Origin: Artemisia argyi
Taxonomy: Eukaryota; Streptophyta; Magnoliopsida; Asterales; Asteraceae
Direction of reading: 5' to 3'
NCBI GenBank assembly: GCA_030686995.1
Contig: CM060691.1
Coordinates: 64,903,853-64,967,852, forward strand
Length of the DNA stretch: 64,000 nucleotides
The notes under the pieces are model-generated. The model was given only the letters and a program-made list of their open reading frames with translations, did not search any database and was not told where the DNA came from. This document shows, piece after piece, positions 23,664 to 34,301 of this stretch (positions are counted from its first letter, which is position 1; each line of letters starts with the position of its first letter). Position numbers and translations under genes: made by a program.

Positions 23664-25121
23664 TTAGTAAAGTCCACCAGGGTCAAACAATTTGTTACTG
23701 TCACGAAGTGAGGCGTGGTTATTAAAAGGGTTGGGCAGAGTTTCATTTTCGTTGTGGTCTTCATATTGGCAAATGGTGGGTACAGGAATGAGTCGTTCCA
23801 TAGATGTTTCCAAAGCTGCGGTGTTTTCGAGGTGCAACCTCTTCACACCAGGTATAAAACCAAAGGAACGTCCCTTGTGCAAATTGGGATGTGTGGTTTG
23901 CAAGCTTCCAATGAAGATGTTATGAAATTGCAAGTTCTTTTCCTCCTGAGGATGCTTATAAAAGTAAGGGGTAATTGAGGGAGAAGCGCTTAAAAAGGAT
24001 TTTTCATTATCCTCTTCGTCACACACCAAAGGGATTGGGACTTCAAAGATTTTTTCTATTTTTCTTGGTGTGGATTTTTCCCTAATCTTTTCCTTAATTC
24101 TTGATATGAATTTGTCTGCTAAGTCCATAAAAGCATTATGAGTGCCCTTCATGCGAGCTTCTAAGTGCCGAATTTTTTCTTCCTGATTATTCATGAAGGT
24201 TATCATTATCCCTTCGAACTCCTCTTGTCGTGAACGTTCAGCAAAATTGTATTTGCTAATCGCACTCACACGTATATCAGGACTCTTTACGGTTTCAACT
24301 GCAGGCATTCCAGCTCTCATCATTTCCTTAACCTGCTTCTCGATATTTCCCAATAGTTGTTCTTGGGTAGCGTTTACGTAATCAAGACTTCCATTTCTTG
24401 AAAACATCGGAACCTCCCATCCTTCTTCTTCATATTATGCTAACCCCTCAGGAACTTTCCAGCATTTATCAATGCTAAGTCAGTTTAGCCTGCCATTGGC
24501 TGCTTAATCTATGGCCCTACTCGTTTGATAATTAACTTTATCGTAAAAGATTTGAATTTGGAGCCATGGTTCAATGCCATGATGAGGGACTTTTTGGAGT
24601 AAGTCCTTGTATCGAGTCCATGCTTCATAGAAGGTTTCACCTTGACGTTGTTGGAACATCAAGATATCATTTCTAAGCTTGGTAGTTCTCCCCGGTGGGA
24701 AAAATTAAGCAAGGAAACGAGTGGTGAGATCATCCCATGAGGTAATGGATCCCGCGGGTAAACGTTCAAGCCATTGACTAGCTTGATCACGTAGAGAGAA
24801 TTGGAATAGGCGTAATCAGGTCGACTCTCTAGTTGTAACATCAAGGTCTATAGAATCTACGATTTTAAGGAAGTCCTTGAGATGTTGGTTAGGATCTTTG
24901 GAACAAAGTCCATGGAATGCACATCCGCTTTGCACCAACCGGATGGTGTCGGATCGTAAAGGGGACACATTGGCTCCTTGGGTGAGCTCAATAGTGTTTC
25001 AATAGCCTTGGTGGCTAGGACGGGAATACTCTCCTAGGGTTCGGGGCCTAAGAGGTTGGTTTGCTAGTGGTGGGTTTTGTTGTGGTGGGTTGATGGGTTC
25101 AAAGATGTTACCACCTTCCAT
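23664..25121 (-). pseudogene. F gag, broken in its N-terminal half
   Basis: A 486-codon frame from ATG at 25121 (METGGN-like start shared with C and D1) to TAG at 23664. The Ty3-type gag core is recognisable (HLKDFLKIVDSIDLDV, LRLFQFSLRDQASQWLERL, ILMFQQRQGETFYEAW, DLLQKVPHHGI) but has about five in-frame stops, mostly explicable as CGA or CAA changes. From 24407 to 23664 the frame is open (247 codons). This segment has heptad-like charged sequence (EEKIRHLEARMKGTHNAF, KFISRIKEKIREK), so probably coiled coil, and differs completely from the zinc-knuckle/protease C-terminus of C and D1. No protease follows. Confidence 0.75.
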
Positions 25122-25264
25122 AATGTCGGATGGTAAAGATTACAAACAAAGACACGAAGAAATAGATAGACTAAAGAGAACCTAAAAATAAAATAAAATC
25201 TTACTAGAAAGGAATCTAGCAAGTAGACCTAATAAAAAGAAATCCTAACCTAGATAATAACTAT

Positions 25265-25283
25265 TCCCGGGGCTGCGGCGCCA
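25265..25283 (-). other. Primer binding site of F (tRNA-Asp type)
   Basis: Plus strand TCCCGGGGCTGCGGCGCCA, 6 nt from the LTR at 25290. The 3'-terminal GGCGCCA part is perfect. Confidence 0.8.
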
Positions 25284-25830
25284 AAGACTTGATACGTGGG
25301 AATTGCACCAGGCTTTACCTCTCAAGGGATTTCGAGAAGCTTACACTCCCCACCAGGCAGTGTACCTGATCATTGTAGTATAGTATAGTGACAAGTACCG
25401 GGGGATTGATCGTTCAACTCAGGAATAGTGTCACTAGGATTAGAAAGCCTAAAAACTAGGTCTAGAGGTGAGGGATGATTCTTTTTGTATTTTTTTTTTT
25501 ATTTTTATAAAAGCAATTAAAATTTCGGGTTTTTGGAAGAGTGGGCGGAATTAGTTGCTAATCAACTAACCCAATAACTAAAGATGCAATCAAAATAAAA
25601 TAACGAAAATGTAAATAAAGCTAATTAAACTAGTGGTGTGAACAATAATGGGAAAATTGTGTTTACTTAGATTTCATTACTCCCTAGATATCTTTTACAG
25701 GTTGATAGTTTGTTACAATTGCGTGGATGACGGGTTATAATCCTTAATACCATTCGTGGGTTGGCGTACGTACTTCTTGAACTCTGTAAGCTCCTACTTT
25801 ACTCCTATGTTGAGCCTGCAAGAAGCTCCT

Positions 25831-28800
25831 TGTAATAATTCGCAATTTCAGGTTAATTACTATTCCCGGGAAAATTTACTATTCATTTTACTATTCACTG
25901 TTACTATTCATTTTTCCCGAAAGTTGATTTTTATTTCATATTCTCGAGTGATAAATCATTTCCATGGAAAAATAAATGTTTGACATTCGTCAGATCATTT
26001 TCGTGAAAGTTATTAAGGAAATACACGTTTTAGGGTAAAACGTCATTCAGAAATTCCACGCACAACGAAATTTGACCCCGTCAGGTGACCCCACATCAGA
26101 AAAATGTTTGACAAACTCATGATTTATTTGAGAATAAACCATGACTGAGAAAAATATGACCAGAATAAACCTCGGCCGTGAAAAACTGGAAATTTCAGTT
26201 TTAAGCATTTTTACTCAGCCGTAACCCTAGCCTTTACCTGCACCGTATTTCTAAGACGATTTGAGTTTTAAACTTATTATAATAAGTCAACATATTTTTC
26301 CCTCCTCCATTGACCAAAAATCATCCCTTGATGTTATAAGTCATTTCGTGATTTTTAGGCTTACGGTTTGATGTCTAAAAGACATTTAATACCAACCGAC
26401 ACTAGACTGAGCCCAGTCTAGACATTATAAGTCATTTAAAATCGTTTATATCATATTAGAAAAGTAACATTTTACTTTTCTTAATTTTACGCAATATTCG
26501 TACATTTTACGTATTACGCGTTTTAGACCCATGTTTCCAGTTTTAGCAAGGTTTTGCCACCCAAATGGAACCTACCACCCATTTTATATTTTATTATGGG
26601 ACATATGAACATGTCTAACAATACTTTAAAGTTTCATAATTTTACGACACCCGGTTTTACGTTTTGAGGCCTAATCATTTACGGTTGTCATTTCCCGGAG
26701 TTAAAACTCATCCTAATACTTAGGATATTATCAAGCCAAGCCACCTCACCCCCTTATCCCTTGTGAACCGCCATAAGGGGGGGGAGTCACACCCTTGTGT
26801 GGCTTGATCTTGTATCACTTGGTCTAGGATGTATACATGTGTTATTTTTGCTAAAATATCCTAAGTCTTGTAACCTCCTCATGAGACTATAAAAGCCCCT
26901 CTCCCCCCCTTCCTTGTGCCGTCCATCTCCACACACCACAAACACTTCACACTTAGTTTATTTCTTCCAAATTATAGCAAGGATCAAGTGCAAGTTCAAG
27001 TAGAAACCCTAGTTTGATCATAAGTTACCAAAACACTTCCATAACCCTAGTATACTTGGTGATTTCTCTTGAGTTTAAATCCACTCAATTCACCTCAATC
27101 TTCATCATCCATCTTTCAAGAATACCAAGGGTAGAAAGGTTGCATGAAGTGAAAAAGGGTTGAAGCAAGTCTATCAAAGTCCATTTCCTTACTTGTTACT
27201 TCCTTTCTTTATTAGAAAGCCAAAAGTTGTAAGCTTAAACCTAACATGCTTCTTGTTTATTAATCATGTTCATATCATTTACATGTTATCCTTGCTATAT
27301 TATGTGTTGTATTTATGTCCATGATGTATAAAAATGAGTAAAAGATGTTGTTATAATGGATTGTTAAAACAAGTTACTAAAACAAGTAAAGTAGTGACTT
27401 TCTTGGTAAGACCTGATCAAAATGGTAAAAATATGATGTTGGATTATTACATATTACAGTAGAGGACTTAACAAGCAAACCGTAGCAATTTGAACCACCT
27501 AAAAAGAGTATACGAGTCAAAAGTTATGGCGATTTGAAGTTACCAAAACTTTCCGGCAAAACTGCCTAAAAAGCTTCTGTGACAGAACCTAAAACACGCA
27601 AAAAGAGGCCTTTCTGGTCCGATTCATGAAAAAGTTAAAACATGAAAGTTTTCCGGAATCATGTTTTCATTCAGGATTGAAGAGGCTCGAGCCTTGAAAA
27701 CGCCTTCTGAGTGAGATATTTCTCAGTTTCTTAACAGCTAATTACATATATACAAGTCACTATATATTGGTTATACTTTAAAAGGAACAAGAGGTCTTAT
27801 GACCTATAAACAAGACCACCACCATGGCTAGAGCTAAGGTTGAGTCTCATGACCTTGGAACAAGGACCAAAGGTCATGGCTAGGCCATGACGAAATGACC
27901 ATACCAACTTACATAGGCGTAAACATGAAACAATGAATTAGGCGATAACTTGAACAAGCAATTTGGATCTACTTCACTTAAAAGGAAACCATGAGATTTT
28001 ACCAAGAGAACATGGTCATTCAAGACTTATGAAGCTACCCCTAATAACAATCTTCATGTACAAATAAACTTTCCTAAGTTTATACAAATATCGGACATGT
28101 AACTTTTCGGATCAAAACCTATATCTATATATTTTATCAACTACTACAATAGTAGGGAGCCTCATGTGAGGAGTTCATTATGTAAGCCGTCGAGATGAGT
28201 TGTGGATTTACGAATTAAAGTGTCCTGGCTCCTCGAACGCTTACTAACATGTCTTCTGAATTATGTTGGCCCGAACGGTAGTAAACGATATACAAAACAT
28301 ACATGTTCATGAATCTTTTCTTTCAAAGACTTACAATATACATCATACCACATCATGGACTAAATGCAAGATATATATATAGGCACTCCGTTATATTCTT
28401 TACTCAAATCCTAAGTTGCAACATTCTATTATAGGTTACTCGTAGAAACCTACACGATCCAACCATCACCTTCATTACTTGCTATCCTACTTAAGGTGAG
28501 TTCATAGCCCCACTTTACATTAGTTCAATGTTTTACAAACCCTTGGGGGGAATACATGCTACTTTTAAACCGAACACAATGCTTTGAAATTGTATGTTGC
28601 CTGATTGTTTTATTATTACTAAGTACCTACCTTGCCAATCCTAGGCCCCTTTCATGAACCATTTAATCACTAGTATTAGTGAGCGCGAGTATTGTGAATA
28701 GGCCTATTGGGATTGACGAATCCCATTTGTTTGAGCAGATTAGTTCAAACGAATGCACTATATTTGAACATTAAGTATGACGGCAAAGTACTTACCGGGG

Positions 28801-29283
28801 CAACAAAACCGCCGATTGATATTGGTACCCGTTAACGTATTGGTTGCATGAGCTTAGTATATAATAATAACTGTTTTGTTTTCTAACATGAGTATGAGTC
28901 TAATTAACTCTTACTACCAACATATTGTGTTCAACCGTTAAACAAACTCTATGAATATCACTCAACCTTTGTGTTGACTTCTTAAGCATGTATTTCAGGT
29001 CCATGATAATCAAGAATGGAGCAGAAGGGCACATACCGAAGGAAGAAGGCTATAAACTATTATGTCATTCGATAAAAACATCAAAGACTTTATATTGATG
29101 TATTTTGAAACATGGAACCGTTTTGGGACCTTACTATGTAAACTCTGATATATTTGAATAAATATGAATGACAACTCTTTTTAATACAATTCGTTTAGAG
29201 ATCGTTTTCTATTATTATGACTGTTGTGCCGTCGAGTAACACCCAAGTTGAATTCCGCTGCATCATGAATTGGGGGTGTTACA
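25831..29283 (+). mobile_element. Solo LTR G (3.45 kb, Del/Tekay-like)
   Basis: Starts TGTAATAATTCGC and ends GGGGGTGTTACA, flanked on both sides by CTCCT (25826-25830 and 29284-29288), a perfect 5-bp target duplication. No open frame of note, primer site or second LTR copy is present inside. A TATAAAAG box at 26888-26895, followed by a C-rich leader-like stretch, argues for plus orientation. The large size and TGTAA...TTACA ends resemble chromovirus Del/Tekay LTRs (family assignment from memory). It most likely formed by LTR-LTR recombination of a complete element. Confidence 0.85.
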
Positions 29284-29718
29284 CTCCTAACATGGGATCA
29301 TTAGAATTCGCTCATGCATTAAATACAACCATAAGATACTAGTACGCATTGGTTCATGTTTCTTAAGACGTTCAAGCATGTTACCCTATGGAAGTCTGCC
29401 AGTTTTCTTAAGCCTATCATCGAAATCATTCATCCATAACAACTATAAACAAGCAATCAACCCATAATCAACATCTAGGTTTCACTACATCTAAGCAAAC
29501 ACACACGAGATCTAGCCTAGCATGTTAAAATCAAGACAAGCGTAAGATATTTTCAAACAACACATAGACATATTGAATAAATTGAAAGGATACTTATCTT
29601 AATTGAACATGCAAGGTTTCAAAGGGTAAAAACCCTTGAAAGAACAGTATAAATCATGCTAGGGTTTCTCCAAGTTGTCCCTCTAATTGTCCTCTTTTAA
29701 TGAATGAAAATTGCAAAA

Positions 29719-29993
29719 CTATATATAGATTTTCCATCGTGAAGGCGTCAAGAGGAAATGTCTGACGCCGTCAACTCGCCGCCCATAGTAATATCGGAAT
29801 GCCAAGATCCAGATCTGACGCCGTCAAGTGTAAAGTTACTCTGGGGCGTCACATGCAATGGGACCATGACGGCCTATGGTGACGCCGTCATGCCCTTAGT
29901 GTAAAACTCTCTGGACCGTCACGGACTCTATCCAGTTCACCTCTTGTTTTACTCTTGACGCCGTCATGTAGAACCTTGTGACGCCGTCAGGTA
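29719..29993 (-). promoter_or_regulatory. U3 promoter of F 5' LTR
   Basis: TATATATAG near 29720-29728, then TGACGCCGTCA-type sites (near 29762, 29817, 29880, 29957 and 29980, and a mutated first one near 29740). Confidence 0.7.
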
Positions 29994-30194
29994 CTGTTCC
30001 CAGCAAGGAAAATTAAGACTTTACCGTTTTCTTCACTTTTATGCTCCAAAAACATCCAAAATGCTTCCTTTTCCAGATTTCACTCCAAAAGTACCTAAAA
30101 TGACAAAAGGAACGATTTAGGCAATATTTGATCAAATAAATTCAATTCCTGGCTTAAATGACCCTAAAAAAATGGATCATTTTTTGCCTCATCA

Positions 30195-30803
30195 TATACC
30201 CTTACACTTGAGATTTGCTTGTCCTCAAGCAAATGCACTTTATATTCTAATCAAAATATAAGTTAGGGGTCATTTAACACTAATATAAAAGTAATTACAA
30301 CAAATAATCATTCCACTAAAGACCAAAGACAAGCACGGAGGTCTTATACTAGCACCTCACAAATAGTGTTTAGATACTCACATCTCTCGGGTGTAATAAA
30401 GTATATATCACAATATGAAAATGGAAAACATCTCTCACTATCTGTCATAACAAAATAGATTACCATAAGCTTGGGAAAGGACTAAACCTCCACCACATGG
30501 CGTAAGCACCTAGGATAAACTATCAAAGAGGTCTTTTAAAGGGTTATAACGTTAGGTGTAGCGATATGGAATACACGGTTTTGTTGGATAAAGGTAATCT
30601 TTACTGGGGGCGAGTTAATTATCTTCGTTAATTACATGTACAATATGGCGTTGCTAAGCCAAGCCAAGACTCGACTTAAGCTAATAAATGAAAAATAACA
30701 AAAATATAAAATAAACATAGAATGAAACGGGATGTTAGTCCTTTTTTTTTTCTTTTTTTTCTTTTCTCTTTTTTTTTATATATATATACATATTTTTTTT
30801 CTT

Positions 30804-30839
<36 letters not shown>

Positions 30840-31249
30840 TTTTGCATACACTCTTACCCTACAATCGAAAATAATACATCATATGGAATGAACATTCCCT
30901 TTACACTTGAATTTTACATACTTTACAATAAACTAATCTAATAACTCGAATCAAGAAAATCAAAACACTTGGAGTACTTTTAAGATTAACGCACATATGG
31001 GGGTAATAATATGATGTTCTTCCCTATTACTCCATAACATAAGTACTTTTCCCATGAGTCCCAATCATTCTAAAACAATATGTACAAGGATATGTCTCGA
31101 CTTACCAACCATGTAATCAATTAGATAAATAACTAAGGGTTTAAACATGTAACAATAATGCACTAAAGATGAGTGCATACACGGAAGGCTAAGGCGATTT
31201 TGGTATACATTTAAGTGGGTTGTAACAAATTCTTCCTTTAAGTAAGATA
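30195..31249 (-). mobile_element. Element H: second internal region joined to the F 5' LTR
   Basis: Starts directly after the LTR with TATACCCTTACACTTGAG, the sequence that normally borders a 3' LTR, and continues as the C/D-family 3' noncoding region to AAGTAAGATA, where copia element A begins. With F it forms LTR-int-LTR-int. The rest lies beyond A, outside the window. It includes long poly-T tracts near 30740-30838. Confidence 0.8.
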
Positions 31250-31722
31250 TGATGGATCTAAACACCTTGATCTGTGTTAGAATGATACTTTGAGTTATAT
31301 CACTAAGTATGCGGAATCTACTTAGTAATACTTAGAAGTTTAATTGTGAATGAAAAGCAGTTGTATATGAATGAGAACAATGTATGTATCAAACTGTTAG
31401 CTCCAATATTATTAATGATAATAATACGAGTGATCTTTGTATCACTAGGGTTACACCTTGAAGCTCTAGAAAAACGTATCTCTAACCTTAACCTAGGACC
31501 TCCTTTTATAGCACAAGGAGTCCACTTCTACAAGATAAGTATAACTCTAAGGGACGTTTGGTACGACTGAATCATAAAGAATAGAAATGCAGTAAAGAAT
31601 GGAATGACAGAGAAAGAGAATGACTCTAAAATAAGAGAATTGATTTCACTGTTTGGCAAAAGTAGATAATAGAGTGTCAGAATTGGGTAAAGAATTCATT
31701 CATTTGTTTGGTACAATATAGA

Positions 31723-31753
<31 letters not shown>

Positions 31754-33530
31754 GTTTAAGTTTATTTAGTGTCTTTAATACTATGGTGTCAAATTATTAC
31801 ACTTTTGCGAATTCATATTCTTTGTCATGTACAAGCATCTTATATTTTCTTTATAATGAAACAATCATGACTCGAAAGAATAATATTACAACAAATACAC
31901 TTTATAATTTATATAGTAGAATAGTACAGTATTTCTGTAGCAAACATTATACAACAAGAATGGTGGCTGGAAACTTTGCTACAACGCATCATAGTGGTAT
32001 CGTTAGACAACCAACCAAACTCATCATAACAACTGTTCTATCAGAATTCCATTGGTATTGTTAGACAACTAATTAATAATATCATGGAAGCTTTATAGAA
32101 CAAGGTTGTACTAACTGTGCTTGCTAAAAAAATGTTGACCCCTAATCAGATATTAAATTACATCATCGTCTCATAATACAAACAATATTTGCCACATTTG
32201 ATGTGAAAATAAAACAGCAAAACCTTTGTGGTGCATTATCTATGATATCGGAGGTTCTTGTCTAGAATAAGCTTCCGCAAGCCAAGGCATCGAAAACATT
32301 GGTGATACATGCTACTCTGAAAGTTTGTGTATAACTGTTTGTAACTGAGAGCCTCTTGACCCACTGGCTCTCATTTATTGACCACAAAATCGAGTTCCCC
32401 ATGGCACACCATCTCAAAGTTTATGTATAACAAAGGAGTTATCGCCATCTACAATGTACGAGTGGTGTTTAGACGTATATATTTCTAACAAAGTCAAGAC
32501 CACCACTGATCGTTAGTAACAACTATCAGGAACGGAACGGAACCCGAAAACAAAGTCACCAGGTGCATTTATGAGATATCAAACAAGACTATATGTAAAA
32601 CTTATTAGGACCAGGTGCATTTATAGAAAAATAGAGGTTTTATAACAAAATTAACACTACAAGACAAAAATTCATGGGTGTCTTGGGACCCCCGGGACAC
32701 CCCCTGGTTCCGTCCCTGACAACTATACTCTTGAATCCAATTATTTTTGTTTTTCCAAATATGGTGTGTGATTAGTTAGCATCTATAAGAAATTAAACTA
32801 TTTTGAAAAAGATGTAAGAACCATGTAACATATAAACTAAACTTTGTTAAGGATATCATGAGTTAACTGAAGATGTCATGAGCATATCATCACTTCATTA
32901 TTGTTACAGATGACGTACATAAAAACTAAACTTTGGTACGGATAAATCATATATTAAATTATAAAGTAAAATAAAAAACATATATATTTACCTCAACTGA
33001 TGTTGAGAATCACGAACGTAGGATGAACTATTGAACTAAATTGGGAGAGAAAAATGGCTGCTATAGGGTTTTCTTTTTATTGTTTATGATGTTTTGTGCA
33101 TTGCACATGTTAGGAATGTATGCCCCCTTTTTTACGGGATTTCTTTCATTCTTTGACAAATGAATGTAGAGAAAGAGTCCTTTTAAAACTCTCATTCTCG
33201 ACCTTTCTTCACTTTTTTTAAAGAAACAAAATGAGAGAATGAGAATTGTAATTTAATTCTCTATTTCCATTCTTTATGTTAACAAACATGAAAATGAACC
33301 CCATTTCCCTTTCTCATCTTTCCATTCCAGTGTACCAAACATCCCATAATAGAATAAGATATACACAAGATCTATTCTATATTCATCTTTACACATTTCC
33401 TAACTGTTATCCATAACAGCAGTGGTAATAATATGTACTAGCAGTGGTAATGAGTTTCCACTGCTAGTGTATTCTTCAGCAGTTGTAACATCCTAACTAG
33501 CCGTGGTAACTGTTAATAAAATTCTCAACA
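31250..33530 (-). repeat. 3' LTR of A (486 bp without its MITE)
   Basis: High end CTCTCAACA-type (element start TGTTGAGAATTTTATTAA) at 33530, next to a polypurine tract. Low end near 31250 (element end ATCCATCA). A TATAAAAGG box lies on the minus strand at 31510-31501. The start resembles that of B (TGTTGGGAATTCTGTTAA), and the length without the MITE is 486 versus 487 bp in B. The exact low end lacks a partner LTR for confirmation. Confidence 0.8.
31551..33345. mobile_element. Non-autonomous DNA transposon (1.8 kb) in the U3 of A
   Basis: Terminal inverted repeats GGGACGTTTGGTAC at 31551 and GTACCAAACATCCC ending 33345 (one mismatch in 14). TAA precedes the left end, and ATAATA follows the right end, so a TAA duplication is present only with a one-base offset. 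Subterminal sequence on both sides is rich in agaatgga/ttccatt-type words. No coding capacity; it contains a poly-T run at 31728-31753. It looks like a Harbinger-like or related MITE, but the superfamily is uncertain. Confidence 0.7.
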
Positions 33531-33547
33531 ATCCTCCCCTAAACTTA
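33531..33547 (-). other. Polypurine tract of A
   Basis: Minus strand AAGTTTAGGGGAGGAT immediately before TGTTGAG of the LTR. The AGGGGAGGAT core is the same in B. Confidence 0.9.
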
Positions 33548-33561
33548 TGATTAACATGTAA

Positions 33562-34239
33562 GGGCCCGTTTGGTTTGTAGGTAGGTTTAGGATTTCGATT
33601 TGGATTTGGATTTAAATTTGGATTAGAATTTAGATTTGGATTTGATGTAGGAGAGAAAAAATTTATGAATATATTAAAAGTTGTTTGTTTTGTTTGTTGG
33701 GATAGAAATTACTACCTTCGTCCCATTTAAAGTGTCCACTTTCATAATGCACAAAGTTTTAGGAGATTCCACTAACTAAACTCTCCACCAATCAAATATT
33801 ACTTTTACCCACTAAACTCTCATCTTATTGGTTAGAAGGTACAAGTGGACACTTTAAATGGGACATGCAAAGATTCCATTGTGGACACTTTAAATGGGAC
33901 GGAGGGAGTAGGATTTAAATTTATAATTATAAAATATTAAAATATGGTATAGTTTATTAATTGACCCACCTCAAAATATTTTGTATACACTATGAGACAA
34001 TTGTTTATTCACACTAGAATTAAATGGGAGAATACAAACAAAAAATATAAGAAGATAGGACAAGTGGGACCGGTGGTGTCATAAACCCACAATATAATCC
34101 AGGCTATTAGCAAGGGTTTTTCGTATCCCCTTTTTTGAGGGCATGAGTCCTAATATTAAAACCCGAATGAACAAACCCAACAAATTATTTGAGCTTGATC
34201 CTAAACCCTTTTCACAAAACCCACAAACCAAACGGGCCC
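33562..34239. mobile_element. Tourist/PIF-Harbinger-like MITE with a nested Stowaway MITE
   Basis: Perfect 17-bp terminal inverted repeats (GGGCCCGTTTGGTTTGT and its complement) flanked by TAA on both sides (33559-33561 and 34240-34242), the typical 3-bp target duplication. It is 678 bp, of which about 199 bp is the nested insertion. No coding capacity. Confidence 0.88.
33712..33908. mobile_element. Stowaway-like MITE
   Basis: Ends CTACCTTCGTCCCATTTAAA and GGGACGGAGGGAG, complementary with two mismatches, flanked by TA dinucleotides (33710-33711, 33909-33910). CTCCCTCCGTCCC is the usual plant Stowaway/mariner terminus. A second copy of the inner terminal sequence (tggacactttaaatgggac) lies near 33846-33866, so the right end carries a partial duplication. 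Confidence 0.9.
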
Positions 34240-34301
34240 TAAATCAATAAGTTTCTTCAAGCAATCAGTAGACATGAGGATATGAGAATTCTTCCAAACA
34301 C

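Larger units (their letters stand above)
17625..30194 (-). mobile_element. Element F: non-autonomous Athila-like element with gag and ORF1, split by solo LTR G
   Basis: Minus-strand order is 5' LTR (30194-25290, containing G at 25831-29283), primer site (25283-25265), gag (25121-23664), leader intron and ORF1 (23399-21661), 3' noncoding region, 3' LTR (19069-17625). There is no protease, reverse transcriptase or integrase. The LTRs match the C/D family, so F would depend on proteins of another element. Instead of flanking host DNA, the 5' LTR is followed at 30195 by another internal region (H). Confidence 0.85.
25290..30194 (-). repeat. 5' LTR of F, split by G
   Basis: Two pieces, 25290-25830 and 29284-30194, join to a full family LTR once G and one CTCCT copy are removed. 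The low end is TGATACGTGGG and the high end CTCATCA. A TATA box and motif cluster lie at 29719-29993. This LTR also acts as the 3' LTR of H. Confidence 0.88.

Noticed and set aside
25831..29283. Host DNA between two half LTRs
   Set aside because: Perfect 5-bp duplication and TG...CA ends show it is a solo LTR insertion.
31708..32064. 118-codon plus-strand frame inside the 1.8-kb MITE
   Set aside because: Starts in a poly-T run, no recognisable transposase motif, no support beyond length.
32100..34300. A possible host gene in the AT-rich region
   Set aside because: No open frame with coding character; accounted for by LTR of A and MITEs.
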